Source of the DNA: Membranipora membranacea
Lineage: Eukaryota; Bryozoa; Gymnolaemata; Cheilostomatida; Membraniporidae
Reading direction: 5' to 3'
DNA length: 64,000 nt
NCBI GenBank assembly: GCA_914767715.1
Contig: OU612075.1
Location: 3,658,001 to 3,722,000 of the forward strand
The notes under the pieces were generated by a model. It did not search any database, was not told the origin of the DNA, and worked only from the letters and a program-made list of their open reading frames with translations. How positions within the stretch are numbered: position 1 is the first letter of the stretch; each line of letters starts with the position of its first letter. A program made the translations under genes and the position numbers. Positions 21,643 to 35,042 of the stretch are shown in pieces.

Positions 21643-24600
21643 TCACATTGCTCTTATAACTGCAGCAGTATATTCATGAGTAGTAGCATATCCTCCCATA
21701 TCCTGAGTCCTCACCTACAACAAACACAGAAATATCATGAGACTAGATAGTACGGGAGGCTTTCTATGGTAATTTGTGAGACAATTTTTGTTGATAATGA
21801 TTTTCAACCTTTTAAGCCAGATAGGTCAATTGGAAACACACAAAAAATTCACTGCAGTCCAAATTGTCCGCCAAAAAAAGGACATTAACAAGTCTCATAC
21901 TTTAATATAAACATATAAGACACAAATAAAGCTTGATGCCACCTGAGATTTTATGTTGATTTATTGATTAGTTGCTCAATGATTAAACTGAAATCCATAT
22001 CAAAGATCTAGTATGTAAATATATTGATGGTTATTGAATTCCAGGCTCAAAGATCGCCTGTTACCATGTCCCCATGTGATCGCCTGTTACCATGTCCCCA
22101 TGTGATCGCCTGTTACCATGTCCCCATGTGATCGCCTGTTACCATGTCCCCATGTGATCGCCTGTTACCATGTCCCCATGTGATGTGATGCACGAGCACA
22201 CTGATCACGTGACATACTAATAGCATGTATTCTCTGATCGATATAGAGTGAATTAATTCACTTGGCAAGAGTACCATCACAAGGAACAAATTTTACTAAT
22301 TGAGGGCGGGAACATTTAAAGGATCCCAAACTAAATTGACTCAAACGATCAGAGATACACATGATAATAGAGTAGTGTCGATGTCAGGGTGATGCATGAG
22401 TGTACTTGTTTATTATTAGGTACATTATCAGTGCACATTACGGTATTATTATCTAGGCCTACCTTGCCAGTTTTGATGACTTTGTGTACAGCGTTTTCTA
22501 TCTTATTCCCATATCTCTCTAGGTGCATGTGTTTCAGCATGTTAGCAGCACATAGTAAGATCGCAGTAGGGTTAGCTATATTCTTACCCTGAGCCTCGGC
22601 GAATGAATGTCTCGCTCCCTACAATAGAGGACACAAATGTCCATGATCAAAATGTTATAAATTCTATCTACAAAAAGCTTAATCTACAGTATTTAGGTTA
22701 TGGCTTGATGTTTGACTTGTTTGACACATCCAAGTAAAGTCAGCCAAGAATGAACTGCAAGACTTGAGGATTGCCTTGAGTAGGAAGCGCCTTCTATCAA
22801 ATTGTTTTGATAGTAATCAAAGGAAAATCTATTTTGCAGGTGGGTAAGGTAAGAAAAGTTGATTTTGTCAGCAGGAACATTATCAATATAGCCTAAAAAC
22901 CTACCGGTTCGAACAAAGCTACATCAGCACTGTAGCTCTCACCAGGGACGACACCTGCACCCCCCACCAGGCCTGCTGCTAGGTTATCTATTATACTTCC
23001 ATATAGATTAGGCATCACCATCACATCAAACTGATATGGATTAGACACAAGCTACAAATAAAGGAGTTATTATTCTCTTGGTCAATCAATAATATAATAA
23101 CATTACATCACGGTGGGTGGGTGTGTGAAATAACTAATCTAGTAACTCAAGTTGTCAAAGTTGCCGTACCACTCGGCTCAGCATCACAATGCAAACACAT
23201 ATATCATCATCACTTATATAAAAACTCTTGGCTTATTAATAATATCGTAATCATTAAAATCATGGATGAAAAGTAGTCATTATTTTTGTCACTTATTCTG
23301 TTCGCAGAATCAAACAAATCATCACAGGTTCTACAGTGTCCATAAAAATTAATAAGAACTGAATTATATCCTACTGACGTAGTTGATATTTAGATGATCA
23401 GGTTTGATCCAATTACCCGCAAACTGGGTTGCTCCATTCTACGGGGAGCCATCAACGGCTCGAGGGGAACATAAGATATACCGACATATTGTACCATACT
23501 TGACCTACTTGACATTGGGCCAGGACGTAATGTTGTAATATATAATTAAGCAAGGATCTGACACACTGTAAGGTTAGAAGAACACTGACTTGGTTTTTGG
23601 CTTATAATCTTTGTCAAAAATAAGCTAAACGAAAAAATGTTGATTAAACTTCCCGAATTTAAATATGAATGAACAGTTTTAATCTCTCACCTGCATACAT
23701 GTGTTATCTATAATCATGTCAGTGAATTCTATCTTAGGGTAAAGATGTGATATCTCTCTACAGCTCTCTAAAAATAACCCATCGGCTAACTTCCTAGAAA
23801 ATAAAAATACATCATTGTATCGTATTATATGATAAAACATACAGTGGTGCGCGTACCACTGCACAACACACAGGTCTTTAGCTAGAAACCATGAGTCAAG
23901 CGCTGTTTTGAGGCCTTCTCTAGTACAACCTCCTCATGGCCGGCCCCAGCAGCATGAAGCCACCCCTGTGTGTTGATGAGCATCTCAATCAATCTCATCG
24001 ATCCCTCAGTGCATTTTGTAAGTTTCGGTGGTTTGACATAATTGGTGTGTTTACGCTGTTGCGCAACTCTTCATTGTTTCAGTGCAACGATGTTCGCCCC
24101 ATCACTCTCATGCTTATACTCTAAGCCAAACCAGTGCAGGGAGATTTGCTTTCCATCAAATCATCGGCACAAAGTCGCTATCGTCAAGGCACCCGCCCCT
24201 CGTGCCAGAGTTCACTACTCAAATTCACCACATTGAACCATATACACAGGTTTTCTGTCATTCTATAGAAACTTCCAGAAGACAATACAGCTTTTAAGAA
24301 ATTGGTCACAATAATGAAATAGTTGAAATTGTTACATTTGGCTACTAGTCAACGGACAGATCATCTTTTTTTTGACGGTTCGTGATATCGGAAGGAACAA
24401 AGCAACACCATACATCAAATCGAAGGGAATTTTCTCCTGAGTAAGAATATTAAGGTAGTAAAGAAAAAAATTTGGAGGGCGGCCATTTTTTTAAGCAAAA
24501 CAAATTTTTTTGGGACTTTTTTGGGACTGTTTCTACCTTGGATGATAAATATATACTTCCAATGCCTCAGAAATATGCATTTAGATGATATTTATCCATG

Positions 24601-27600
24601 GTTAAAAAAGAAATTTTGTATCTCTAAAGAAATCAACAAAAAAAACCTTAAACAAATTTAATTTCTGCAAAGTGGTAGTTGTCTCTCCCGTTTTGGATTT
24701 TTTTCATTTTTTGTTGTTTAACAAGGTTTAACTTCAACAAAATTTTACACAGACGGGTCATGAGCAATCTGCCATATCACAGAAGAGGTACAGCAGTCAT
24801 AGTCACTCCAATCTGAATATACAGCCTTGTTTTAAGCTGGAAAGTCGAAGCAGACGTCGCACCCACAACTACAAGATTGCGGCAAAAGTTTCCTCTCATA
24901 TTCGGCAGCTGCAAGCTTACAATCTGCATTGTGATGACCGGTAGTTGGTCCCTGTCAATTCCTCTAGATCTTTAAGAGCTGGGGGTAGTGCGGTGTATAC
25001 AATCTTGCAGACAGCCCCGGTAATCTCCCGCCCATGATCGTTGATAACAGATGGTTCAATTTTTTTTATTCTGGCTGGGCAATCTCCAATTTGCTTGCCT
25101 CATAGTCAGAGAGACAGACAGAGAATGAAAGTATCTTCTGTGTTCATACTTCCCTGAGAATAGTTGGTTGCTGGCAGATAAAATGACAGGGTATTATAAT
25201 TTTTAGGTGCATGAGACTTGCACCACCGTTTCATGCAGTGCAGCTCCCTACAGGATGAAAATTTACATTGGATCTGGAATTCGGGTTTTTTCATATATTG
25301 AAACCTGGTACATTATTTGATTATTATAAGATTTCGGTGAGGTTGTCAAAGAAACCTTACATCAAGGATTTTTATAAAGATTATCACCTATATCTTGACC
25401 CCAAAATTCAGCAATAATTGGTCAGGACGCTAAATTAACTCTCGAAGCACTACAGCTTTAGCACAAACTGGGTAGTTGCTGAGTTGTTTAATTGTCCGTC
25501 TCCAATGATACCAAGGCACCATTGAGCAGTTCTTAGCCTGACTTTGACTTGCAGCCGCCCCTGTGTATTTGTCTCAATGACAACTCATGATTAGCCAATA
25601 TGTTAAGCCGATGTGTTATGAAGAAACTTGTGTGAAATGTGACAAACCAGCTGGCACAAGTTTTATCCCTCCTTGTTATCCCTCCCCCACACGAGCATTC
25701 CATATAAAGGGCAACTCAAGCACCGAAATCAACAGCATTGCATAGTATCTAGTCTGCCATGTTATTAGATGATTGAAGACTTTTTTGCTTTGCATTGTTC
25801 ATTGCTTCTGCCAGAAAAGCTTGTCTTGCCATACTTTTAGCAATCTACATGAGCTCCACCAAGACCGTCCGTTCTTGTGAGATGAAGCAGCTTTTCACGC
25901 GGGCAGAGCGTCTTTTTTGGCATCGCCAATGAGTGCAGCTATGACATGGTTAGCTTGTTCGGGACCTATTTCAAAGCTGCATCAGCAGATAAGTCCCCAC
26001 TCTTTACGACTCAACTTTTGAATTCAATGATGGCGCACTGCAGTTAAGGGAATATAGATCAACCAATAAGGCACTTTCATTGCTAGCTCACAAAGTTTTG
26101 ACAGCCATGAGTGAATGAAACTCAGAGTTTTGATACCCTCCACCGACATGTCCTGCTCTCAGAATTATCCCATATGTGTTTAAACCATGTTCAATCGAGC
26201 ACTTCACGTCCTGCCTTGCATATTACAGAAAGATTTAGGTGATCATTAAGAATATGTTCTGAGGCAGGTACTATAAACGATTGGGTTATTTAAAAGTTCT
26301 AGGTCCGACTTTATCTCAATTTATCTTAAATTCGAATTTACACTGCCCCTTTTATCTGTAACAGAATGATGGGATAAAATCGGAATAAAAATTATACTGT
26401 TTTCACAAATTGCCAAAAACCAAGTGTATTAATGCTAATGCTAATACCTTTGGAATGTGTGAAAATGTGATGGTTTTTGGATTATATGGAACTTATTGAG
26501 ATGTCAGGCAACGCAGATACAGCCAGCACAAGTTGTTATAACTATTTAAAAATCAGAAAGATTAACTTCACCCCAAACCCTTTTAAAAAATCAAACATTA
26601 TAAGTTGAAACTTTAATCTGCTCACAGAGCACGTTTAACTCATTTAATCTAACTTCATTAGCTAACCGCGCACCCGTGTGCCTCCTATCAAATGTCGGCC
26701 CTGTGGAACAAACTGTCCAACAACCTGGAATACAATAAGACTCCGGCCACCTTCGGCACTCAGGTGCTACTGACTTTTTTTAAAACGGATTTTTGCCACA
26801 TCTTGTATGGTGTATGGACTGGTACCTCAAAAAACTAAAACCTTAACACGCTGATTGCGCATGTTGGCCTCATCTCTGCCGCACCCGAATACATTCTAAT
26901 TTCAAAATTCTAAATTCATTGTTGCAGTTGAAAACAAACATACCAAATCTTTGAGGCATGTGTTAGAATATGTTCACCTACAGCATAGGTGGGCAACCTT
27001 TTTTTTGAAAAGGGCCACATTTTACACAGACTCAGCTCAAAAGGCCTCAACAAATATTTCAAACATAAATTTGGAATGTGAGGTATATTTTGGCTCTGCA
27101 TATTTTGTACAAACTAAATCAGAATATGTGATAATAAAAACTGCAGTATGTTGCGAAAAAAATTAACTCTCATGAGCTCAAACAAAATACTAATATTTAT
27201 CTATTCTTCTGAAGTTTTGTGACATTAAGCTACAATCATAATCTTTCATGTGTTTGAGCAAAGGACAAGGGGAAAATTTCAATTAGGCTTGTCGAATGAA
27301 GGAACTCTGTAACATTTCAGATAAAATTCCGCAGCACTTGTAACATGACAACTTTTTGTTACAAAGCTGACTACATAAGCTAAAACTAAATAATTAAATA
27401 TTTATCTTATCGTCTGAAGTTTCGTGACATTAAGTTAAATTTACAATTAATCTTAGTTACAAGTTGTTGAGCAAAGGGCAAGGGGAAATTTTTCATATAT
27501 GCCTGTCTAATATCTTGAGCACTTGTAAGATGACTACATCCAAAAGTTACGAAAGGACATTTTTGTTTTCACTGTTTTAGGTTTAGTTTTTGCAAATTGA

Positions 27601-30600
27601 AGCTCTTATTAAATGTAGTATACACTAGTACTGTTATGATGTTTTGTAAAGTATGGCTTGGGAATTCCCTTGATACGTTAACATGTATGTAGCCTAACTA
27701 CATGCATGATGCAGAATGGCAAATATTATGAAACTCAAACTAAGGATTGTGCTTACAGAGGGGTATGCATTAGTCTCGTCACCCACTTTTTTCTTCTTTT
27801 TTTTCAAAAGTGGCGTTATGACAAAGCCTGCTATGCATGCTTTGACATCCACATCAGGAAAACAAATGAATGAGTAATCATTTTTGAGACAAAAGGCCGC
27901 AATAAGGCCGCAAAAGATTACTCATTAGGCCGCACCGGCAAAAAGGCCGCAGGTTGCCCACAGCTGACCTACAGGATAGGGGTGTTGTTGGTTCGCTGGA
28001 GCAACCTGATATTAAATCGCTTGCTTTTTGAATGTCTGGCTCTAGTGAGACCTTACTGCCGTGTAAAAACTGGTTTAGGAATATGTTACTTGACTTATAA
28101 GATACTATCTGATCGCTGTAGTGCTAGGCAGTCTGGAGTGAGACTCTTTTCATTATGTATTACTGGCAGCTGTTGTTGTATTGTGCCTCAATAGCTAGAT
28201 GATCCTGATCAGACTGTGCTTGTAAATGAAGATCGCATGTCTATCTGGTTTCTCTGTTGAACCTCAGTCATACTCATAGACGCTTGAAAAATTTGTCGAC
28301 TCACTTTCATTTTGTTGACAACGAAGAATATACTCTTGGCCTCTCAAAGAGTTAAGGCTCACAACCAAAGACGCATCTCTTGCAGTTCATTCGTTTCATA
28401 CCCTATGTAAGAGATTGCCATGTCAGCAAACCTGGAGACGGTTTGCTTGCTTGTGTAATATTTGTAGCATTTCTTAATGTAGCTCAGTGGCCTTTTGGGA
28501 CAGTGCTCTATCAAGTTGTTACTAAACTGTTGGCCTGGGGGATCCTTGCGCATTTTAACTTTCAAGATAATTCGATAAATACGACACCAGAATAATCTGG
28601 TCATGTCTCAGCGGTGCTTCTCCAAAGACTAGTCTTTTGGGATTCTGATGTAGGACTGCCTTGTCCGATCACAAATGTTGTTTTACCTTTTGAAGCTCTT
28701 ATAATGACAGTAGGTTACTATACTTTCTTATACACAATTTTTTTAAAAACTAGAAACAAGGTGACATCAGACAATAATCGTAATCTTCAAAAAATCGTTC
28801 CAATAATCATCATTCATTGAATAGTGAAGGAAATTAATAATGACATATTTAAAGTTTAGCAGAGACAAAATTATACTCAACAATGTTAAGAAGGGAAGAA
28901 GGGTGGCAGCAAGTAATTTATTCTAAATCTACATTTGGGAAATTAATTATATTCAAAGATCGGCAAGTGAAAATGCATTTGTAATTCGCTGTCGGACAAC
29001 TCCGAATGAATTCTTTATATTTGAAATGACCATAGCTTAAAAAATTTTTAAGTTTTAGTTTTGAGACTTTCAGGAAGTGAAGCAAACATGTGAATCTAGC
29101 CTCTGTATTCTTTTTGAGTGAATCTGAAAAGCGAAAGAAAAGTCCTCGTCTACAGTATAACCAAATCATACTAATTTTTTGGTGCCCTCGAAATATCCGG
29201 CAGCATAAAAATCCAAGAAAGTTTTTTCAACTATTTTTATGTCACCCACTATGTTTTAATCTAAAATAACTGTGTAAATCAAATTTAGTGTGATAGGAAC
29301 ACTCTCTGTGATGTGTAATGCAAATAGGTATATTTTTGACAAATTTGAAGTTTTCCTCTCTTTAACCCTCCGATTCAGGCGCGCCCCCCAATTTAAATTT
29401 TTTACTACCAAAATATTCTTATTCCCTAGAGTCTTAGCTTCGATTTGATATATAGTGGTGCTTTGTTCCTTCCGATATCACGAAACGCCTTAACGGAGCC
29501 ACTTTTTTGGGATCGGTCCGTTGACTATACAGGAAATCATGGCTCAAAACAATTTTCAATACCAGAAAATTCCCCTTCGGCATTCCTCGTTTAAGAAGCC
29601 TGATGGAATGACTGCTATAAAACGCATATGCCCATTCTCGCTGTATTATTCAGTATAGTTAGGTTATGCAACCCACCAGTGGTCCCTAATTAGTATAAAC
29701 ATAATCGTCAAAGCCTGGCATTTCACAATTTGTTGGTTTAGATCAGGGCTGCCCAACCAGTGGCCCTGGGGCCGCATGTGGCCCCTGACCCAATTCTATG
29801 CGGCCCCCGACCTGTTTTAGAAAATCGCGTAGTCGCAAAAACAAATTTCACCCCTATCTTTATTACATTACTCATTTGTACAATAATAAGGAACGCTCTA
29901 TACATCTAGTCACAGTATTTTGGAATTCCCCAACTGTTGTATTTGAGTGAGCTGCATTTCTCATTGCAGAGATGAATATACTGCACACCCATATGTAAAT
30001 GTTTGTTCTATGGTGAGGTTGTGGCCCCCAGGGACATTGCAATATGTGGATGCGGCCCCCTCAATGAAAAGGTTGGGCACCCCTGGTTTAGATGATCGAT
30101 GTTTGACACATTGTGATTGATAGGGCGATTACCGAGGCACTATCTTGATCGACCATAAATTTGTTGTCATAATCGTGTACAACTTCAATCCTCGTCATTT
30201 CCCAAATAAACTCACTATGACATTATTGTTGACATTTTTGATTGGACTAACTTACTTGGGATTCCCAAGATTTTTCATAAACATAACACACAGGATACAC
30301 AACACTTATGGACAAATTTTCATCATAATTATTAATTCCAATGCAGACAGGCCATATGTGTATACCTATAAAGATACAATTGTCCGCGTTTAGCCTTGTT
30401 CACGCGGCCACGTGGCCGTGTGAGCAAGGCTAGTCCACGTTAACATGGAATAGCTTTTCTATATTGAAAGATGCACCTCTCATGTATATGAACTTGCGAT
30501 GGAATATACCATTCATGATCAATGTATTTATACTTACATGATGTTAGCTTTATGAATCGCAGTCACTTTCTTTCTGCCATGTTTTGTTGCATAATCGAAA

Positions 30601-33600
30601 GCAAATTTTGCAACACGTCGTGACTTTTCAGCTGTGATAATTTTGAGACTCTCCACAACCCCTTTGACGCTCTCATGCTCCAGAGAACTAGTAAAGGAAA
30701 TAAATAATATATTTCGGATTTGTGTCATCTTACACCAAAAGAAGACAACTATGGAACAGAGTACATCAGAATAATTGTGTCCACAGATCAATGAACTAAA
30801 CCTTAGTTCATTGCATAGATAAAGGTGTTTTGTGTAAGATTGAGTCTATGGTGTTTGTTGCAAAACCAGACAAGGAATAAGAGACCCGGTCTGGCAGGGA
30901 TAATTTGCACATCAACAAAAGAAAATAAATACAACTTGGGGGGAAAGTTGCCAACAAATTTCCCAAAAGGATTTTTGGGTCTCCATTGGGATTTCATGCC
31001 TATTGATGAGTCTGATTAGCTGTATTATTTAGATAGTGGGTCACCTATATTCTCCTTCAGTCTGTTCCCTTATCACTACTAAATCCAGATTGTTATGTCT
31101 AGTCTTCAGTCCAGGTAGGCTCCTCACCAGTACTACATTAGCATACAGATCCAGAGATTTCCTGAAAAAAAATATACATAAGTACAAGATTGAGTGAGAT
31201 AAAGCAAACAGGATGTTCATAAGTCTACATTGGTAATCAATGGGTTATATTGTGAGAATGTCAACAGAAACATATGCAAACGCTTTGACTTGATGGTATT
31301 GAATCAAAATAAACTGCGTGGTATTCTCACATAGAGATTATAGTGATTATAACCGATCTACATTCTGGAGCACTTCTCGGTGAGATATGTTTTAACTAGT
31401 GTAAATAAACATTTGTGGCATAACTGCATTTCAGAGATGACTAGCTGAATACCTCATTGCCATATTGAGAGATTCCAGTTCACTTTTAGTTCCTCCTGCT
31501 GTTGGAGTCTGTAAAATTCCTTTCAAGCAGATTGTTGACTTCCTGACAGAGGTTATCACATCATCAAGGCTACAGTTCTGCATGGGATTCACCTCACTAA
31601 CATAAACACAACCAACATCACCTCACTAACATAGAAAAGTAAATACTGCGGCGTGACTAGTGAAAGGGAGCAACAGGAATGCAGGCGAATGGATTATTAA
31701 ACTTGTTCTACGCTAAAGGGTAACAGTGTCTGGAGATGATGTTGTTAGGTATATCGGGTTTATTGATGAAGTTTCCAAACTGAACATGCGCAGCTTATCA
31801 TTCAATGTGAGCCTCATATCATGTTTTAATTTTCATGAGCCTCGGAGCAAATTCAGTTTAGGGGGTATAACTGAGCATACGAGAATCTCATTTCCATGTA
31901 CATGCATGTCGACGTGAGATCTTACCGTATACTCTGTTTACCCCCAAAAGGGAGAATGTCACATTAGGATACATATAAATATAACGATTCACATGATCAC
32001 CAAACATACCTGATCAACTTCTCCTCAAACACAATGGGTACCTGAGCCTGTCTGATCACCTCCTTGACCGAGTTCATGAGCTCTGGCCACACCCCATCAC
32101 CTGGTACCAGAGTAACTACCTGCTTACCTACGGGCTGTGACACAGGACTAGGTGAGTTATAAGCCTGTAACAGAGAAAGAGAGGAGTCAACTTGATGACA
32201 TATCATAACTATACAGGCTGCTACAACTCCAAAGTATAACTCAGAACAAAAACTGACTATTTGTGATAAGGAGAATGAGTATCAAAGAGCTGCAAACAGA
32301 CGTGTACAGGAAAGGTTAACAGCAAGAACGATAAATAAGGCTCAGCGAATATGAGGTGGTAAGGAGTCATAGTACAAAATGGCAATGTGGGAACAACCAA
32401 TACAGATAACACAATATGTGAGGAGGAGAAGAGCTTCAGCAACATAATGACATCCAGTGTTCTGAAGCAATACAATACAATACTAGATCTTTTCAAAATT
32501 CATTCAGTTGAATGTTTACAATTATTCTAAATTAATTACTCCTGCTAAGCGCCCTAGCCTCGAAATCAGCAGAGCTTGGTATATTGAGCTTCCTTGGTGG
32601 TGAAAACATACAATGAGCTAGATGGCTAATGATTGTTACTGAGGATTGAAACTTTCATCTTCTATACAGACAAAACAATATGATGCTTACCTCGCCTGAA
32701 GAAGGACTATGGTACGACTAAATTGAAGAATGATAAACATATAAAGCCGTGCAGGTTTAGATGCAGGTTTAGATAAAACCCAGCTCTAACCCAGCTAGAA
32801 GACACCGGTAAGGGATTGTTACCATGGTTAGCTTTGACCCCGTGTTAGTTACAATAACACCCTATACATATGATATGATATTAAAGCCATGTAAAAAAGT
32901 CAAGTCATCAGAGTGGAGTGCTCCTTGACTTTTTGTTCAGTATACCAATGTGAGCTGTCTTCAACTCGATGTTTTCAGCAAGCATTGTGCATAAAAAAAA
33001 CTTCAAACTTGATGTCATGCTATGTGCTTTATTCACAAACTGATGAAGATACAACAGGAAGGCTAGAAAATTCTGACACGAGAGTCATCTCTGTGTTAAG
33101 TTTTGGATTCTATCTATCAGGGACCAGGGTTATAGTTATCAATTTCCAATATTATTTGCAACTTCGAAATAAAGCTTTTTGGTACAGCTTATATCTCATT
33201 TTATGCATCAGACTGTTTGACATGAGGGAAAACCAATATATAGGACAATGAAAACTAAAGGTTATATAAAACAAGAACCACAAATTTCCTTACCCTCTGA
33301 GTGATTTGCTGGAAAGGGAGTGCAAGAAGCAGATATTAACAGACAGGTTAATGACAAATAACGAGTGAAATAAGATACAAAACAGTATACAGTCGCTAAC
33401 CACATCTACCGCTAACTGTACAGATTAGGGAGAATCATGCTCTGGGTTAAAATTAGAAGTATCCTCTCTGACAAGATTGTTTTTCCAGTGAGATTTGTTT
33501 TGTGATATTTACAGTTGAGAAAGGAAGTTACAAGTCAGCTATTTAATCATCATACTTTGGGTTGTTATTATCACTGGCCATGGATACATAGATTAAGTAA

Positions 33601-34864
33601 AATGTCCTTTTATTAGACCAGGCCATTCATGAGAATTAATTCAATCATGCAGTTAACAACAAGTAAGACCAAAGCCTCTAGCATACCTCATTCCCAAGGG
33701 AAAAAGTAAGATTAGGACGTGAATAGTATTATATATATATAAATATATGATAGTATTAATATATTGAAGAACTGTGCCGGATCACTCTTCACATCTTCAC
33801 GCAAAAGGAGGAGATATATATATAACATCACGCTAAGTGAATTGACAACAGCTCCCTGCATGCAGGCCTGTGAGAACTTGTGGGGACTTCATACAGTACA
33901 TTGTACTTACATAGCAGGATGCTGCCTGTCTGTGTACAGATCTGTTTGCTCTCACCTCTTTCCTCAGCTGCAATCAGTCATAGATGTTATACTTTTAGGC
34001 TAATCACATTTGATCATGGGCCCCTGGGACTTACATGTCTTTACTTTGCCAATGTCCACTATTATAGTGGACATTGGCAAAGTAAAGACATGCAAGTTCG
34101 TGAGACCAAAGCAAAGCTGGGGTCACAGTGATGACACTTATATTAATGCTATACAAAATAGTCGCAAGGCGAAGGACCTGAATCACATGCTGGCAAAGGA
34201 TTAAAATTAATGAGGCGTACCGCTTACGCAATGTTCTAGTACGTGCTAAAGAAGAAGAGGTAAGAGAGGTAAGTCCCAGGGGCCCATGCATTTAATGCCC
34301 CGAAGAATCTTATTGTAGAGACGGGACACTTTCGTTGTTCAATCATTTTCCCAGGTACAGTGGCATCGACATTGGAATGAAAAGGGATGTACGCCACATC
34401 ATAAACACATTCTCACAAGAAATCTCTTTAAATCGGGACATACCATGAACTCAAATTGAGAAAGATTAACTCATCTGTAGATAATTTTATTTTGGCATTG
34501 TTATCAGCAAAGCAATACAGAACTATGTCCTATGAGAGTGAAAGCTTGATTGTAGTGGTGCATATATGAGTCATAATGTTGCAAGCATTGGTTATGTTGC
34601 TGTTAGTGAATAACAGGGAGAATATATCCCTCACTAAGTGACTAACGAGTATACATACTAACAATACTGAAAGAGTGAAACTCCTCTTGACTTTTTTGGA
34701 CTCGAAGTGTACTCTACAACATAACTTTGCCACAGACACAAAACTGGTCATACACTTTAATGGTAAAGAGGACAGATTGAAAGACTGTCTGTAATAGAAA
34801 TGAGACAAGGCACAGATACCTGGGTAAGAAGCCTTCTCAAACTGAAAGCACCTGCCAGTGTCAT
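21643..34864 (-). CDS. IDH3B: Mitochondrial NAD-dependent isocitrate dehydrogenase, beta-type subunit (complete, 9 exons)
   Basis: Exons in transcript order: 34820-34864, 32010-32164, 31453-31596, 31045-31161, 30538-30687, 23691-23793, 22905-23051, 22463-22618 and 21643-21714. All phases fit and give 362 residues (human IDH3B 385). Exon 1 encodes a short Arg-rich amphipathic start ([15 protein letters not shown]), as expected for a matrix-targeting peptide, with an in-frame stop shortly upstream of its ATG. Diagnostic segments are the SSLEHES block, [39 protein letters not shown] and the GARH block; the wording of these fits the beta rather than alpha or gamma subunit. The enzyme is an alpha/beta/gamma complex converting isocitrate to 2-oxoglutarate in the TCA cycle; beta and gamma are mainly structural or regulatory. 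Oddity: the normally invariant second Gly of GDGxGPE is Trp (W41). Intron 5 is 6.7 kb and full of transposons. Convergent with torsin 2. Confidence 0.95.
22052..22181. repeat. 26-bp minisatellite, 5 copies, in IDH3B intron 8
   Basis: Five practically identical 26-bp units beginning GATCGCCTGTTACCATGT. It is followed by a partial inverted copy of the CACACTGAT element. It lies inside the last IDH3B intron, between exons 22463-22618 and 21643-21714. Confidence 0.95.
24346..29527. mobile_element. 5.2-kb element with ~150-bp terminal inverted repeats, unclassified
   Basis: The left end reads TAGTCAACGGACAGATC and the right end, in reverse, TAGTCAACGGACCGATC. The similarity continues for about 150 bp with insertions and deletions, including the perfect block GTGATATCGGAAGGAACAAA. 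TAC flanks both ends (24343-24345, 29528-29530), suggesting a 3-bp target duplication. The interior (apart from the nested hAT at 26984-27966) has no intact frame or recognisable transposase. It occupies most of IDH3B intron 5. The superfamily is undetermined. Confidence 0.7.
26984..27966 (+). mobile_element. 983-bp non-autonomous hAT element with perfect 8-bp TSD
   Basis: Ends CATAGGTGGGCAACCTTTTT and AGGTTGCCCACAGCTG, flanked by exact ACCTACAG at 26976-26983 and 27967-27974. It is full length and uninterrupted, and serves as the reference copy for 10164-11417. Subterminal GGCCGCA repeats are typical of hAT. There is no transposase. Confidence 0.92.
29744..30085 (+). mobile_element. 342-bp hAT MITE with perfect 8-bp TSD
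   Basis: Ends CAGGGCTGCCCAACCAGT and GGTTGGGCACCCCTG. It is flanked by exact GTTTAGAT at 29736-29743 and 30086-30093. Subterminal GGGGCCGCATGTGGCCCC-type motifs are seen at both ends. This is a classic hAT signature. It lies in IDH3B intron 5. Confidence 0.95.
30391..30432. repeat. TAGCCTTG hairpin element
   Basis: Nearly perfect 42-bp palindrome, TAGCCTTGTTCACGCGGCC pairing with GGCCGTGTGAGCAAGGCTA. Related to 19884-19943. Confidence 0.75.
30789..30813. repeat. 25-bp palindrome, CAATGAACTAA arms
   Basis: Perfect 11-bp arms CAATGAACTAA / TTAGTTCATTG around ACC. The same 25-mer, inverted and with one mismatch, occurs at 35043-35067, and shortened versions occur at 39624-39643 and near 8389. 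Confidence 0.8.
32165..34819. other. IDH3B intron 1
   Basis: 2.65-kb first intron separating the targeting-peptide exon from the rest. It contains an (AT)n tract near 33731-33749 and the nested-hairpin element at 34015-34288. No other coding exon is supported. Open frames near 32257-33251 and 33764-34204 have no recognisable domain. Confidence 0.6.
34015..34288. mobile_element. 274-bp MITE with perfect 20-bp TIRs and an internal hairpin
   Basis: Terminal repeats CATGGGCCCCTGGGACTTAC (34015-34034) and its exact reverse complement (34269-34288). The flanks CATTTGAT and CATTTAAT suggest an 8-bp TSD with one change. Inside, starting at the inner edge of the left TIR, is a 27-bp perfect hairpin (34034-34060 and 34066-34092, loop ATTAT). 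The family is unassigned, but hAT-like by TSD length. Confidence 0.85.
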
Positions 34865-35042
34865 GATGCTACTAGCCAAGTTCTACAGAGACTACTGTCA
34901 CACTTAATGACGTCACAGACCGGTATATTTGTAAAAGCTTTTTTCATTGGTTATTTTTGCTCTTTATTACAGAACAACCGCCAAAACTTAAAACAACCGT
35001 CTAGATTGCTATCTTTACTCCTGAGTTATGTTACCATGTAAC
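34865..35042. other. 5' flank of IDH3B
   Basis: Upstream of the IDH3B start codon. It must hold the 5' UTR and promoter, but I see no clear TATA box or other element. Confidence 0.35.

Noticed and set aside
32257-33251. Open frames in IDH3B intron 1
   Set aside because: No similarity, no consistent splice context, AT-rich intronic sequence.
34100-34260. Coding-like stretch inside the MITE at 34015-34288
   Set aside because: Interrupted by stops after about 40 codons and without recognisable similarity.
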